DNA from: Symbiodinium natans | Taxonomy: Eukaryota; Sar; Dinophyceae; Suessiales; Symbiodiniaceae | Direction of reading: 5' to 3' | Assembly: GCA_905221605.1 (NCBI GenBank) | Contig: CAJNDS010002335.1 | Location: 1-64,000 of the forward strand | DNA: 64,000 nucleotides | Part shown: positions 33,862-44,192 of the stretch, piece after piece | Numbering within the stretch: position 1 is the stretch's first letter | Layout of the letters: each line of letters opens with the position of its first letter | The notes under the pieces: model-generated | Seen by the model: the letters and a program-made list of their open reading frames with translations, nothing else | What the model was told of the DNA's origin: nothing | Database searches by the model: none | Made by a program: the position numbers and the translations under genes

Positions 33862-35208
33862 TCAGCCGAAAGGTCTTTGAGGAAGCACCAGCCTTGGAGT
33901 GAGGATCTGCCCTGCAGGTCCTGCAGGTGGAGGAGTGAAGCAGGGCCCGGATGGCCCGGAAACGTAACCATTTAGAGGAGAGCAACCATAAGCATCACGC
34001 TCGAAAGGTGCCACCAAGCCCACTGGTGGAATTGGCTGGTGGAGTACCCCAGCGGGCACCACATGACGAGGAGCCCTTGGGGGTGTGGTGTCCGGCGCAC
34101 GTGCCAAGTATGCTGCTCCGCGGACATAAGGTCCCGGTGTCTGCCCTGCGGATGCCGACAGTGACCGCCTTGTGCTCCCGAGTTCCTGTGGCTCTCTTGC
34201 CACTGATGGTCCGGAACCTGCGCCACATTTGATGCAGTATCTGGAATCTGGCATGACTGGAGCCCCGCATGCAGAGCAAGCATCTGGCACATCTGCTTGA
34301 GTGACACATGGGCCAGTGGATGGAGTTGGAGGCATTGCAGGGATTGAAGGCACTGCATTCATGGCGCTTTTGGCTGGAGGCGTGGCCGACAGCCTCTGCT
34401 GTGGGATGGCAGCAGACAAGTAGAGCGGAGCCGATCCACGTGCAGAGAGGCCTGAGCAAGACGACGGTGCTGGGCTTGGTGGCACGTGCCCCAGGCTCTT
34501 GATGTGCCTCTCCAACGAATTCGCGCGGGACTCCCAAGATTGACCAAAGGCTGTTGCCTGCTGCAGTCGTTTCGTCAAGACATCGACTTCATCTTGGATG
34601 CGCTGCTCAAGCCGCTGGATACGATCCTCCAAGAAGTTCAAGTCACTGCCTCGCACTACATCATCTTCTCCTGGCTTGACGATTCTGTAGTTCATCTGCT
34701 TGGAGCCATCCAGAGCTGCCTCACATGCTTGAAGCCGTTGGTCCATGGAGTGCAGGAAGGAGGGTTGCCGAGCCTCTCGCCTGGCATCCGCCGAGACAGG
34801 CTCCGCAACAGAGATGCTCACGGAACGCCTTGGGCTTGTGGACGATCCCCGAACTTCGGCTCTTCCACGACTGTCAGTCTTCATCCCATCACCGCCGTCA
34901 CCGTCCTTGAAATCCAGCACGCGGCTTACAGGAAGCTGCGCGCGGGATCCGCCGAATCCACCACCACCAGCTTTCAGCAGCCTCAAATGCCGAAGGGCGA
35001 CGGGGATGGGACGGGAGCTGCCATCAAAGAGCACATCACAATTGAGGGCCTCTTTGTCAACCTGCAGCACTCGGCCCTGATCCCCTGCTCCGAAGGACGG
35101 GAAGTGCCGCCCGTTCAAGACCACCACACGGCTGCCTTCCTCGATGCCTTCGCCAGGCTTGCACTCGTTGTCACGATCCCGCATTGTGCAGCGGGACAAG
35201 AGGACCAT
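33862..35208 (-). CDS. Zinc-ribbon and coiled-coil protein of unknown function
   Basis: A single open frame of 448 residues from an ATG at 35208, preceded by an in-frame stop, so the start is well placed if the gene is intronless. Residues about 20-80 look like a small SH3/KOW-like barrel (GSRVVVLNGRHFPSFGAGDQ, then GRVLQVDKEALNCDVLFDG). Residues about 190-225 form a coiled coil (NFLEDRIQRLEQRIQDEVDV). A C-x2-C...C-x2-C zinc ribbon follows (CSACGAPVMPDSRYCIKCG). The rest is rich in Ser, Pro, Gly and Ala and probably disordered. I do not recognise the family. A scaffold or nucleic-acid-related role would be a guess. Confidence 0.7.
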   Translation of the reverse strand: MVLLSRCTMRDRDNECKPGEGIEEGSRVVVLNGRHFPSFGAGDQGRVLQVDKEALNCDVLFDGSSRPIPVALRHLRLLKAGGGGFGGSRAQLPVSRVLDFKDGDGGDGMKTDSRGRAEVRGSSTSPRRSVSISVAEPVSADARREARQPSFLHSMDQRLQACEAALDGSKQMNYRIVKPGEDDVVRGSDLNFLEDRIQRLEQRIQDEVDVLTKRLQQATAFGQSWESRANSLERHIKSLGHVPPSPAPSSCSGLSARGSAPLYLSAAIPQQRLSATPPAKSAMNAVPSIPAMPPTPSTGPCVTQADVPDACSACGAPVMPDSRYCIKCGAGSGPSVAREPQELGSTRRSLSASAGQTPGPYVRGAAYLARAPDTTPPRAPRHVVPAGVLHQPIPPVGLVAPFERDAYGCSPLNGYVSGPSGPCFTPPPAGPAGQILTPRLVLPQRPFG

Positions 35209-35305
35209 GCCCTAGAGCATCCTTCACCGAAATCCTTCACCGAATCTTACTGGTATCTTGAGGTGGATACTCTATCCTACGCGCAGGTGCCCAAGGCATT
35301 TGTAG

Positions 35306-36472
35306 CTACAAAGAATCACACATGACATGTGTCGACTGCCAGCATGATGGGCATCCTGTGAGCAGAGGCCAACAGTACTGGGAGCTGATGACAACACATT
35401 CATTCTGCAAATTTTGCCGGCACAATCTGGCCAACACCGCGGGCACAGACCTACTGCCAGACCCTGTAAGAGCACCGGTATGATTCCTGTCAAGTAGCTG
35501 GTGCCAGGAGTACCCAGAACGCATACCTCCAGATGCTTCCAAAGTGCGACCAGCCTTCCATAACTCATGATGTCTTACTGCTGTGCGGCCGGGCAGCATA
35601 GCGACGATGAGCCATTCAGCAACACTTTCCAGGGACAAACACCAACCTGATTTCCGAACTGCCAGTCCGAGCAATGTCCCAGTGAAAGAAATATTTTTCG
35701 GCAGAACTGGTCGCTGTTCATGAAGATGCTTCGAGTAGCGGTACTTCTCGTAGAGCAGCAGCTCCTCTTTCTGCATCCTCAAAAACATGATGCCCGCCAG
35801 GCTAACTGGCGAGTAGCAGCAGCATGCTAGCAAAGCGCAAGGCGAATTCACGAGCAAGCGTCTGCACAGTGTGCGGCTCTTGACTAAAATCTCCACCCCC
35901 GCAGATTCGATCGCAAAAGTTGAAGGTGAACTGCACCTGCGTTGCACGAGAAGTGTCGGCTCTTGGCGCAACCGTGCTGAGTTGAAGAATCTCACATCTG
36001 CCCAGGCACGCCATAGATTGTCATCGAAATCCAAAGCACGGTACCCTGAGATTCGTCCATTGCACCTACACCTTGCAATGCACAACCACAACAGGCGAAT
36101 ACGATCTTTCAGCCAAGAAACAACGGCTACCGGTAGCATGAAAGGCCGTCGGCAAGCATCCGGCAGGCAAGCGACCAACAGTCCTGGCACAGAATATGTC
36201 GACAAAATATCATCAGCTGCGATGGCGCGCCGCATTCGTGCCGCCCAAGTCTCCATACAAGAAAAGCATCCAGATGCTCGCCAAGAAAAACACGTATGCC
36301 TGCCAAACACACAAACCACAGCTATATGTGACTGCAACAAACAGGGAAAGTACGAATTGTGTTGATGCTGGGGCACGGCTGTGCGGTGGATCAGTTTGTA
36401 GAAGTGGGTCGGTATCCAAGCCACTCCAACCTGGGATGTCTGAGGACTGCCCAAAGTTTCGAAAACAAGCAA
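35306..36472 (-). CDS. Weak hypothetical gene region
   Basis: A long minus-strand open frame (388 codons) in which only parts look like real exons: YRALDFDDNLWRAWADVRFF near 36030 and IMFLRMQKEELLLYEKYRYS near 35770. The surrounding parts are Cys- and Trp-rich and may be intron read-through. No family is recognised. It would be co-oriented with the cluster, just upstream of the zinc-ribbon gene. Confidence 0.28.
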   Translation of the reverse strand: MLVFETLGSPQTSQVGVAWIPTHFYKLIHRTAVPQHQHNSYFPCLLQSHIAVVCVFGRHTCFSWRASGCFSCMETWAARMRRAIAADDILSTYSVPGLLVACLPDACRRPFMLPVAVVSWLKDRIRLLWLCIARCRCNGRISGYRALDFDDNLWRAWADVRFFNSARLRQEPTLLVQRRCSSPSTFAIESAGVEILVKSRTLCRRLLVNSPCALLACCCYSPVSLAGIMFLRMQKEELLLYEKYRYSKHLHEQRPVLPKNISFTGTLLGLAVRKSGWCLSLESVAEWLIVAMLPGRTAVRHHELWKAGRTLEASGGMRSGYSWHQLLDRNHTGALTGSGSRSVPAVLARLCRQNLQNECVVISSQYCWPLLTGCPSCWQSTHVMCDSL

Positions 36473-36927
36473 GACCAGAGTTGTGCCGAAAACGCTTCAG
36501 ATGCCACTTCAGGCGCAGCCGAGGCTCTAAGCCAATCATTGCCGAAACACCAAGAATGCGCAGCAGCTTGCACCCTAGCAATAACCATGACGCATTCGGC
36601 TCGGTATACCTTCAGCCGGCCAAGCAAAGTCCCACAAGGATTCTCCCTAACAAACCAAATCGAGCTGCCACGCAAATTGAGCTTTGAAGTACCTGCGACA
36701 GCCCGTGCAAGAACCTGCGCGGATGCGTGTGGAACTGATAGTGCACCCCGCCTGCTAAGAAAGATGACATAGATGGAGGAGAAGAGTGCTGATAGAGTCA
36801 CGAGCTCCACCAGAAACTCTGGAAAGTTGTAGCCTGGAGTGTGCGGCGCACACGTAGACACACGAAGGAGGCCGCAATTTCTCACCACACATCTGAATTC
36901 AACTTCGTGGCTTCGTCCACCACCTGA

Positions 36928-36951
36928 ACACACAGACACACACACACACAC
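36928..36951. repeat. (CA)n microsatellite
   Basis: A short run of ACACAC units. Confidence 0.75.
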
Positions 36952-37069
36952 TCACCGATAAACCAAATGCTGCGATCAGAATGACATCAACTCTGTGTTA
37001 ATCCTGCTTGGGCACAAGCAGGCAGATCACTGACTGGGATGATGAAGTTCAGAGCAGAATTCGTGTAAC

Positions 37070-37600
37070 CTACACACATGATGACTGGCATGGGACGTGA
37101 AGCAAGATGAGCTCTCTCTCTCTCTCTGATGATGCCCAGTGGCTGCAGGTTCCACGCCCGCTGAAAACCAAGTATCCTTTCAAATGTAAGTTCATCCAGT
37201 TCATCCATGCGCATGCCTCCATATCCTCTATGTTGTGCAAGCACATGTCACAAACATGATGGGAGAACAGCTGCCGTGTAGGGACGTCAACATGGGAAAG
37301 TGCATTCAACAGCAAGCTCAGGGGCTGCAAGATCTGGAGAGCCAAGTCAGAATGCGTCCTCGCCGCGATGTTCACCGCGGAGGTGACGTGCAGAGACTGT
37401 TGGCTGCGACAAGATCAGCCCATTCACGCCTGTATCCTTCGCGCATTGGCTTGCGATGTTGTCATACGGGCCATCCACCGCCTCGTAGACAGTCGAAGGC
37501 CCTCAGCGCAATGATCGTTTCCGGGACCTCGAGCAAGTAAACGCATTGGTGGGCGACCGGTGACACCGGCCAGCCGATTAAACTTCCAGATTGAAGCCGC
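37070..37600 (-). CDS. Putative exons of an unrecognised alpha-helical protein
   Basis: Minus-strand pieces that look coding: YEAVDGPYDNIASQCAKDTG at about 37490-37410, and after a CAG acceptor SLHVTSAVNIAARTHSDLAL followed by QILQPLSLLLNALSHVDVPT at about 37400-37270. Their composition suggests helical repeats (armadillo/RIH-like), but this is only an impression. Ends and neighbours are not defined. Confidence 0.3.
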
Positions 37601-37759
37601 CCCAAAGCACGTCAGATGGAACCACAGCATAGCGCAATGTGTGGCACCTTTCAATGGCCCCGTTGAGTAGGTCGCGGCCGGCAAGACCATCTCGACCATG
37701 CCAGTGAAGCGCCAGCAACGACAAATGGCCCAAGGATGTTCAAGGCAGCAACAGTGAGT

Positions 37760-38245
37760 GACTAAACAAATGAGTGAGTGAAGAGCGATCCTCTGACTAA
37801 GGGACTCGCCTGGATTTTAGACTGGCCGAGTCTTCCCAAACAGCATCCCGTCCGCACAGCAAGAAACACCGCAGCCCAGCTGCGCACCCAGGCAGCACCA
37901 AGCAGGGTACCCAAGTAGAAAGCAGCCCCGCCCTCACAGCCAGCAAGGCACACAAGCTGAAGCAGCAGCCAAGTTGGTAACAGCAGTAGACCACCGAGAG
38001 CGAAGTAGAGGGACAGCAAAACCACGCCCAGAGGACAGCCAGCAGCACCAGGCCCCAGTAGTAGCAAGCAAACGCAGCACCAGGCCGGGCCCCCCAAGTA
38101 GCAGCAGCAGCACCACCAGGCCCAGAGATCATCCAGTGTAGCAAGCAGTGGCCAGATCACCCAAGTAGCCTGCAGTAGCAACGGGCGCAGCAAAGCACCC
38201 ACGCAACAACCGCCACAGCAAGCAAAGCCCGGAGGCACACTGGTG
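37760..38245. repeat. Degenerate CAG/CCAG-rich repeat
   Basis: Nearly 500 bp of AGCAGCACCAGGCCC-like and CAAGTAGCAGCAG-like motifs without fixed period. The antisense frame gives a Leu/Cys/Trp-rich 196-residue ORF that I treat as an artefact. Confidence 0.5.
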
Positions 38246-38249
38246 CTCC

Positions 38250-39890
38250 AAAGCGTGGCACGTGTGGGTTGGTTTACCTGTGTCACATGCAGCCGAATCG
38301 TGTGCGCCACTGAGCTTGCCACCCGCGTGGCCAAACGCACAGCTGGGGGCATTGCAGCAAACGATGTGCACTACAGGCACAGCGTAGGTGAGCGGGGGCA
38401 CGACGCTCTGTTGCAACGCACATGCACGTGCGTGCTACAGGTATCATACACTTACTGGCTCCTGCCCAGCCCAGGGGGATGAACGCGAACCCAGCTGCGG
38501 CCTGGGTCTTGCACATCACTCGCGTTAGGTCTCGCAGCACCATTTCTGGCATCTAAAACGAAGACAGCGGATGCTACCCCAAAAGCTTCCGGCAGGGATG
38601 ATGAATGGCTGCCAGTGGAAGCCCAGCGTGGCCTTGTTTAACTTGCAGGAAACAGCCAACCGCTGACAGTTCCGACAGCTACTTTGAGGAAGCTCACAAC
38701 GAGTCCCAAGGTGCAGCCAAGCTGCTGTCTGCGCTAGGAGGATAACCATGCGTGTCATGGACAGCGCGCCACCGCAGAAGTATGTCATAAGAACCAGGTC
38801 AATCCAACCCCTTGTCCCAGAAATCGTCCCATTTGGCCTGCGTGCATAGGTGTGTTCATCACACGCCTAAATACGCTTAGCACGATTCACTATTCTCGCG
38901 ATTCACGACCTCGAAGGGTTCGACCCGGGCCAGCCTCGGGGTGCGCTGGCGAGGCCCCAAATCATGGGGAGCTTGCCTTGTGGAGTAGATCCTGTCCAGT
39001 TCCACTGCTCAGATGCCTCGCGCACGAGCCAAGCAGAGGAAAACCAGTCCTTTGGCGGTCGATCTGTATGGCTTCTCCCACTGCTGCAGCAGCAGAAACG
39101 CTCAGGACCCGCCGCCTCAGCTACAAGCAGGAGCCTGCCCCAGCATCCGCAAATGAACCAGTACAAACCAGCCAAGTGTTTTCAAGTCGCGATGGCTGTA
39201 GCAAGCGAACCTCCTCAAGTCGCGAACTAGCGGAACACGCGGTGCATGGCACGCAAAAGCTTAACATGGCTGAATATGCTCACCAAGAATCTGCTGTCGG
39301 CCCACTGACGCTTGCAATCAGTGGAGTAGGTTTATTGGCCGCAAAGGCTGAACCTAGAATGCAACCTCAGCTTCTGCGCAGTGTCGTCCAACCCAGGACA
39401 GCCAAGGTTTCTTGTGTCTGGAGAAGCTTGGACATCAGCTTGCGACAACCTGTTGCTGCATTCAGCCAGCCTGGGTTCACGCATGTTCACGCATCCAACT
39501 GTGTTCTGACAGCATTCACTTCGATGAGCCAACAAAAAGACACTTTTATTCGTTCGGTCAATGCAAATGCTGTCCAGCGGGCACGACACTGCAAACAAGG
39601 CACAGCCGCAGCACGGACTGGTTCGGTATGCGGATGGGGTTTACGGCAGAACCGAAACAGCTGACAGGAAGTTTGGAAGAACTGCAAACACGGAATGCTG
39701 ATGACAAAGCTGCAAGCTCTGACCAACCCTGCAAGATCTGGCATAAGGAAGAATACACAGGACACAGGAAAGGCCCAGTAGCGGCCAAAGGTCTAGCTTC
39801 CCTGAACGCATATTCTGGCAGCGAACGGCATTGTGCCAGAAGTCATCCCAGCGTCAGGCCTGCACTTTGCATAGATCGGGAGCCGCCTGA
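38250..39890. other. No recognised gene
   Basis: Several overlapping open frames occur on both strands, the longest 270 codons on plus at 38852-39664. None shows a domain, regular composition or splice-consistent extension. Confidence 0.45.
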
Positions 39891-39895
39891 TTCAA

Positions 39896-41562
39896 CTACG
39901 AATCTGCCTCCAGCTTGGGCCAGCTGAGATGGTGTTTCACCAGCCTCACAAAGCGACGAAAGACAAAACGAAGCAGAAGCACAAGCACTAGTGCCTACCT
40001 GGTAAGGGATCCTCAACTGCAGCATACGAGTAGCCGCATAGTTTTTTTGCTCGACAGTTGGGCTTTATTGCTCCATCAAACAGCGCCGCGCTGGCGCTGT
40101 GCCGCATTTGCCGGTTGAAGGAAGGAGTGAATTCCGGACATCACGGCTGACTGTCGGCTGTTGGATTGACATTAACCAGAAGCACGTGGACAGGTCAGCC
40201 GCCACATTGTTTAAGTGGCTCGCTGATTGGTGCCTTTTAGTTTGCGCAGGGGAAGAAGTCCAAATATGCAGAATACATCGGGTACATGCTTACCTGCTTT
40301 GGTTTCTGAGCGTTCTGAGACAGAAACCAACGGAACCAGCACAAGGGCCCAGCACAGGCCATGCCACTGTGCACAACAGGCTGATCTTGTAACACATTCT
40401 GATTCTGGTCCGACGTCTCATGCTCGATGGCCTCCTCCTCTGCTGCCTCTTCAGGAGATTTGCTCTCCTGAAAGACCTCGCTACCATCGCTTCCCCCTGT
40501 GGCCAGCTCGGCCTTGGTCCCGGAAACGACTCGGAGGCCAATTGGACCATAGTCCGGGATTTCCAGCGGAGTCCCGCGAAGCTTCCCCTTGCGGCCTCGC
40601 TTCACAAAGTCGATCTCTGACTTGTAGAGGCGGTCCAACTTGTCATTCACCATGTCCTGGAACTTCTCAATTCGCTTCTTCCGGTAGTCCTCAAGCCGAT
40701 CCCACCGGAGCTTGCCGTCGATGGCGCTGTCCATATCTTCCGCCAGTCGCTTCTGGCTCTGAACAAGCAGCTCTTGATCCAGGGCGATCCGTTTCTGATC
40801 ACGAACCTGCTCCGCAAGGAGTTCCTCCTTCTGCACCCCCGGGGTCCGTAGATTGGTCAGCTTGTTTTGGCCCTCGGCCAACACACGGCTGTCCTTGGCT
40901 AACTGCATCTGATCCTGTGCCACCTGCACCTGGTCCTTCGCAATTCGTTGCCGGCGCCACTGCTCTTGCGTGGTGGCCACAGCCACAGGAATCTCGTCTT
41001 CAGGGCGTGCTGGCTCAAGATAGGGTGGTGCAATGATGCGACTCTGAGCCAAGTACTCATGACCTCCCGAGCTCTCTTGATCTGTTGGCTCCGCGTGCTC
41101 CGCAGGCTTCGAATCGTTCTCGCTTTGCACCTTTTCGTCTTCATCTACCACGGGCGACTGGTCCACAATTCTGTCCTCCTTGGTGGTGGCCCTGCCTTCT
41201 TGTTTCAAAGCCTTTGCATCTTGCTTCAGCGACTGTATATCCTTTTGCAGTTTTTTCTCTTCCTGCTCGTACTCCTCAACTCTTCGCTTCTCCTTCTTGA
41301 GCTCGTCCTTAAGAGCAGCCTCTGTTTGCTCCATCTTTTTTGTTTTCTCGGTCTCCAGCTTCTGCAGCTTCTCCATGGACTCCGATGGCTCGTCGTTGAA
41401 CACCCGTTGATCCGTAGGATCTCTGCGGGGTGGGCCTCCGAGCATCTTGCCGGTGTCCTGAACGCCCACATCGCTGAAGAACGTGTGATGGCGACAGCCT
41501 GGTCCTGGCCTCCAGCTTACGTAGCTTACGTGCTCGACAGGGAACACACCCAGCCGACCCAT
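39896..41562 (-). CDS. Coiled-coil protein with C-terminal membrane anchor
   Basis: Exon 1 (41562-40294) encodes a long Glu/Lys/Gln-rich coiled coil (MEQTEAALKDELKKEKRRVE, KKLQKDIQSLKQDAKALKQE), then a charged region with VAQDQMQLAKDSRVLAEGQN-type heptads and an acidic stretch. The intron 40293-39995 has a canonical GTAAGC donor and a TAG acceptor. Exon 2 (39994-39896) keeps the frame and encodes ALVLVLLLRFVFRRFVRLVK, then 12 more residues and a stop. This is a hydrophobic and basic tail typical of a tail-anchored protein. An ATG at 41562 starts about 5 bp after the stop of the ankyrin gene, so the two could also be parts of one longer transcript. Function unknown. Confidence 0.65.
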
Positions 41563-41566
41563 GGAA

Positions 41567-44030
41567 TCACAAACAAAGCATACGAAGGGATCTGACTTGC
41601 CCAGAGGCCCGTGACCTTGGGACCTGCATCGTTTGGGACTTGGACTTGAGCCAAACCTTCAAAGCACACACCGCCAGACGCGTATACCCCTCTGCTATGA
41701 GAAGAATGCCCTTCCTTGCCCTTGCAACCTGCCACCCTATGCTTCCACTGTGGCATCGCCTCATTTGCAACGTTGACATCAGCACCTCGCGTCGCTGCTC
41801 GATGGCAAATGATAGCGACAAGAATCAAAGCTCATGAAAATTGGGTTTATCTTAGCTGTCGTAGCTACGGTCCGCAAACTGCACAGGAAGATGGGTGTCT
41901 GACCACTGGAAGCCAGCAGCTGTGCAACGGTCTCGTTTTCTGACATGACCTGGTGTGACATTCTGCGTACATTCTGTGTTGATGCAAAGAATGCCGAGAA
42001 GCATTCATTCCCAAGGCCGTGGCCGCGTAGTGAAGCCTGAGTCGCCGGGAAACACTGCAAAGTCGAAGCTTATACTACCTATGCAGTTAATGCAGGTTGG
42101 TACTGCAGCTGTTGCTTGCGCAATCCCAAAATGCCCTGAGCGGACACAACCCGAAGCCCAACCACAATTGTCAAGATCCTGGCGGTGTGTCCCCAGCTTG
42201 ATCTTGTCTGCTGACATTGGCCCTAACGCCTGGGATATCCTTAGCTGATGACGGCCCAGTCTTCTAAAGCAAGTCTGCTGTACTGTCACTGGACTCTTGC
42301 CGGAAACCTATCAGTGGCTTGCCTCTCGTCGCTTTGCTTGTTCTTGGAGCTACCGTGCATCAGCTCAGGGACAAGAGGCAAACCCTCTGAACCCCCAAAC
42401 CACCCCTCCCTGCTTCTCGGGCAGCAACCAGCAGAAAGCTAACCTGGACAGGATGCACTCGTAGCGCCTTACGACCTTTCTCGCGTGCGCACGCCTACGC
42501 TGCGTTGCTTTACATTTGCATTGGGCGCACCATGTCCACATCCCCCCGATCCGCGGCCCAGTGCAAAGGAAGCATGCCATCCTTGTCAGCCTCAAGACTC
42601 AGAGCAGCAAAAAGAGTTGGCGTCGAGACCGTCAACACAATGGCCTCCGTTGCGAGCTTGGGATCACGACGAAGGAGGGCAAAAGCTTCCTGGTTCCGGA
42701 TCACAGCCACTAACGCAGTGGTAGGGCAACCTTTGGCCTCGACATCACCGTCTGCGATTTTCTGGCAAAGCTGCCCTGCAGGTGTCTCATCCTGGGAGGG
42801 AATCGCGACGCAACTATGAATCCTGAATTGCCAAAAGCCTTTTTCAGGAGGGACTATCTGCCCTCCTTCAGAGAACAGAAGGCATGCGCGAAGGAAGCGG
42901 AAAGCCACTTTTGGGGTATTGATTGAAGCTGCCCAAGAACATCGTGGAGTGACCGAGCACTCTTCCGCAATGAACGCAAGAAGCATAAATTCAAAACACA
43001 AATAAGAACGAGCTCGTCTTCTTCTACCCAGCGAAGAGGCCCCCTTCAAACGACTGATCTCTCTCTCTCTCTCAGGTACTCGGAGCGTCAGACCTGTTCT
43101 AGAACTAGAATTCTGTAGGCGTGGAGATCAACGGAGTCACAAAGTGCTGGCGTCGGCGAAAGCAAGGCAAGAGTCAGGATATGTGTATGTTGCCTGCACA
43201 TGCTATCTGTATGTTGGGCCAGAACAGCCGCGTGGGTGGCCTTCGTAGACAAATTTCTCGCCTGTCTTCCACGATATCGTCGTACCGTGTGAGTAGTAAC
43301 AGGCCGTTGTGTGAATCACTGTTGCTCCACTGCTGTTGCAGGAACGTTTGCATCTACAGGCTGAGCTCCTCACAACATCTCCTGGATTCCCGGAGCCTTA
43401 AAGCAGAAGCATGCTGAGCATGCTCAACATGCTGGGGCAACGCTGAGAGCTGCAAGACGGCAGGGGTGGCAAGGTGCCATAAAGGAACATCTCAGGACGC
43501 CACCTATGCAACCCAATGTGCTCACGGCAGGGCCCATAGATCTGTCGGCACAACGGCTCAATGCAAACGTGCAAACGGCGGGCTTGAGACTGGGCACGAC
43601 GCAGGCCGTCTCCTCTGTCTTGTGTTTCGCTTTCTTCAAGAGCTCCTGCCGCTCGGACTGCAACTTTGCCTTGTCTCCACTCGGGTCACTGCGCTGAAGG
43701 CCTCCAGATATCCACTCTGGAGCATGTTCGTTCAGAGCCTTGACCTCGCACGGAAGCTGAACTCCACAGCGGGTGCCCGCGTGGGCGATGCGGGCGCAGT
43801 CTCGAGCGTGAGGTGCGGGCATACGCAAGTTTGGCCACTTCCGGAGCATGGCCTTGTCAAGCTCAACTCCACAAAGAAAAAACAGCAAATGAATGGAAAA
43901 TGTGTAATCATCTGGCCTCTGACCTGGTTCCAAGCACTCCACTTGGCGGCGCCCTGCAACGAACACACTTTCACAGGGGCGGCGGGAAGACGCGCCATGA
44001 TGCAAAGGGCTCCCTGGCCTGCATGCTGAA
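41567..44030 (-). CDS. ACBD6-like protein: acyl-CoA-binding domain plus ankyrin repeats
   Basis: Minus-strand exons fit the ACBD6 order. Near 43960-43930, after a GTTGCAG acceptor, comes GAAKWSAWNQ, the ACBP signature. Near 43850 is ELDKAMLRKWPNL. Near 43745-43610 is EVKALNEHAPEWISGGLQRS with a charged linker. Ankyrin exons follow: DKDGMLPLHWAADRGDVDM (about 42600-42535), VSFLLVAA (42450), RANVSRQDQAGDTP (42220), LHYAATAL (42045), ENETVAQLLASSG (41925), ADVNVANE (41780) and GYTRLAVCALKVWLKSK (about 41685), with a stop at 41567. Joined they read as consecutive ankyrin repeats, and several joins need GA or GC donors. ACBD6-type proteins bind long-chain acyl-CoA. The N-terminal start was not found and some exons between the ACBP and ankyrin parts are uncertain. 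Confidence 0.72.
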
Positions 44031-44192
44031 TGGCTGACTGCCTTGGTAATCACCTGAAAGAGACGAAGACGCGCATTTCGACTGTTCTATTTGCAGCACC
44101 AGCACAGCCCCTGGCCACAGGTTGCTTGCTTGTACCAGGCATAAAGTTCGAGGGCAGCGTGGGTGCCCAAACCAGATCCATGCTCATTGACC

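Noticed and set aside
33434-33985. 183-codon minus-strand ORF
   Set aside because: Overlaps the end of the zinc-ribbon gene in another frame and shows no motif. Coding cannot be shown without transcripts.
37762-38352. Hydrophobic 196-residue minus-strand ORF resembling a membrane protein
   Set aside because: Antisense of a degenerate CAG/CCAG repeat. Its Leu, Cys and Trp content follows from the repeat, and no helical periodicity is seen.
38910-38930. GGTTCGACCC, a tRNA B-box-like word
   Set aside because: No A box at the right distance and no cloverleaf can be folded around it. A similar GGTTCAACCC at about 55681 fails for the same reason.
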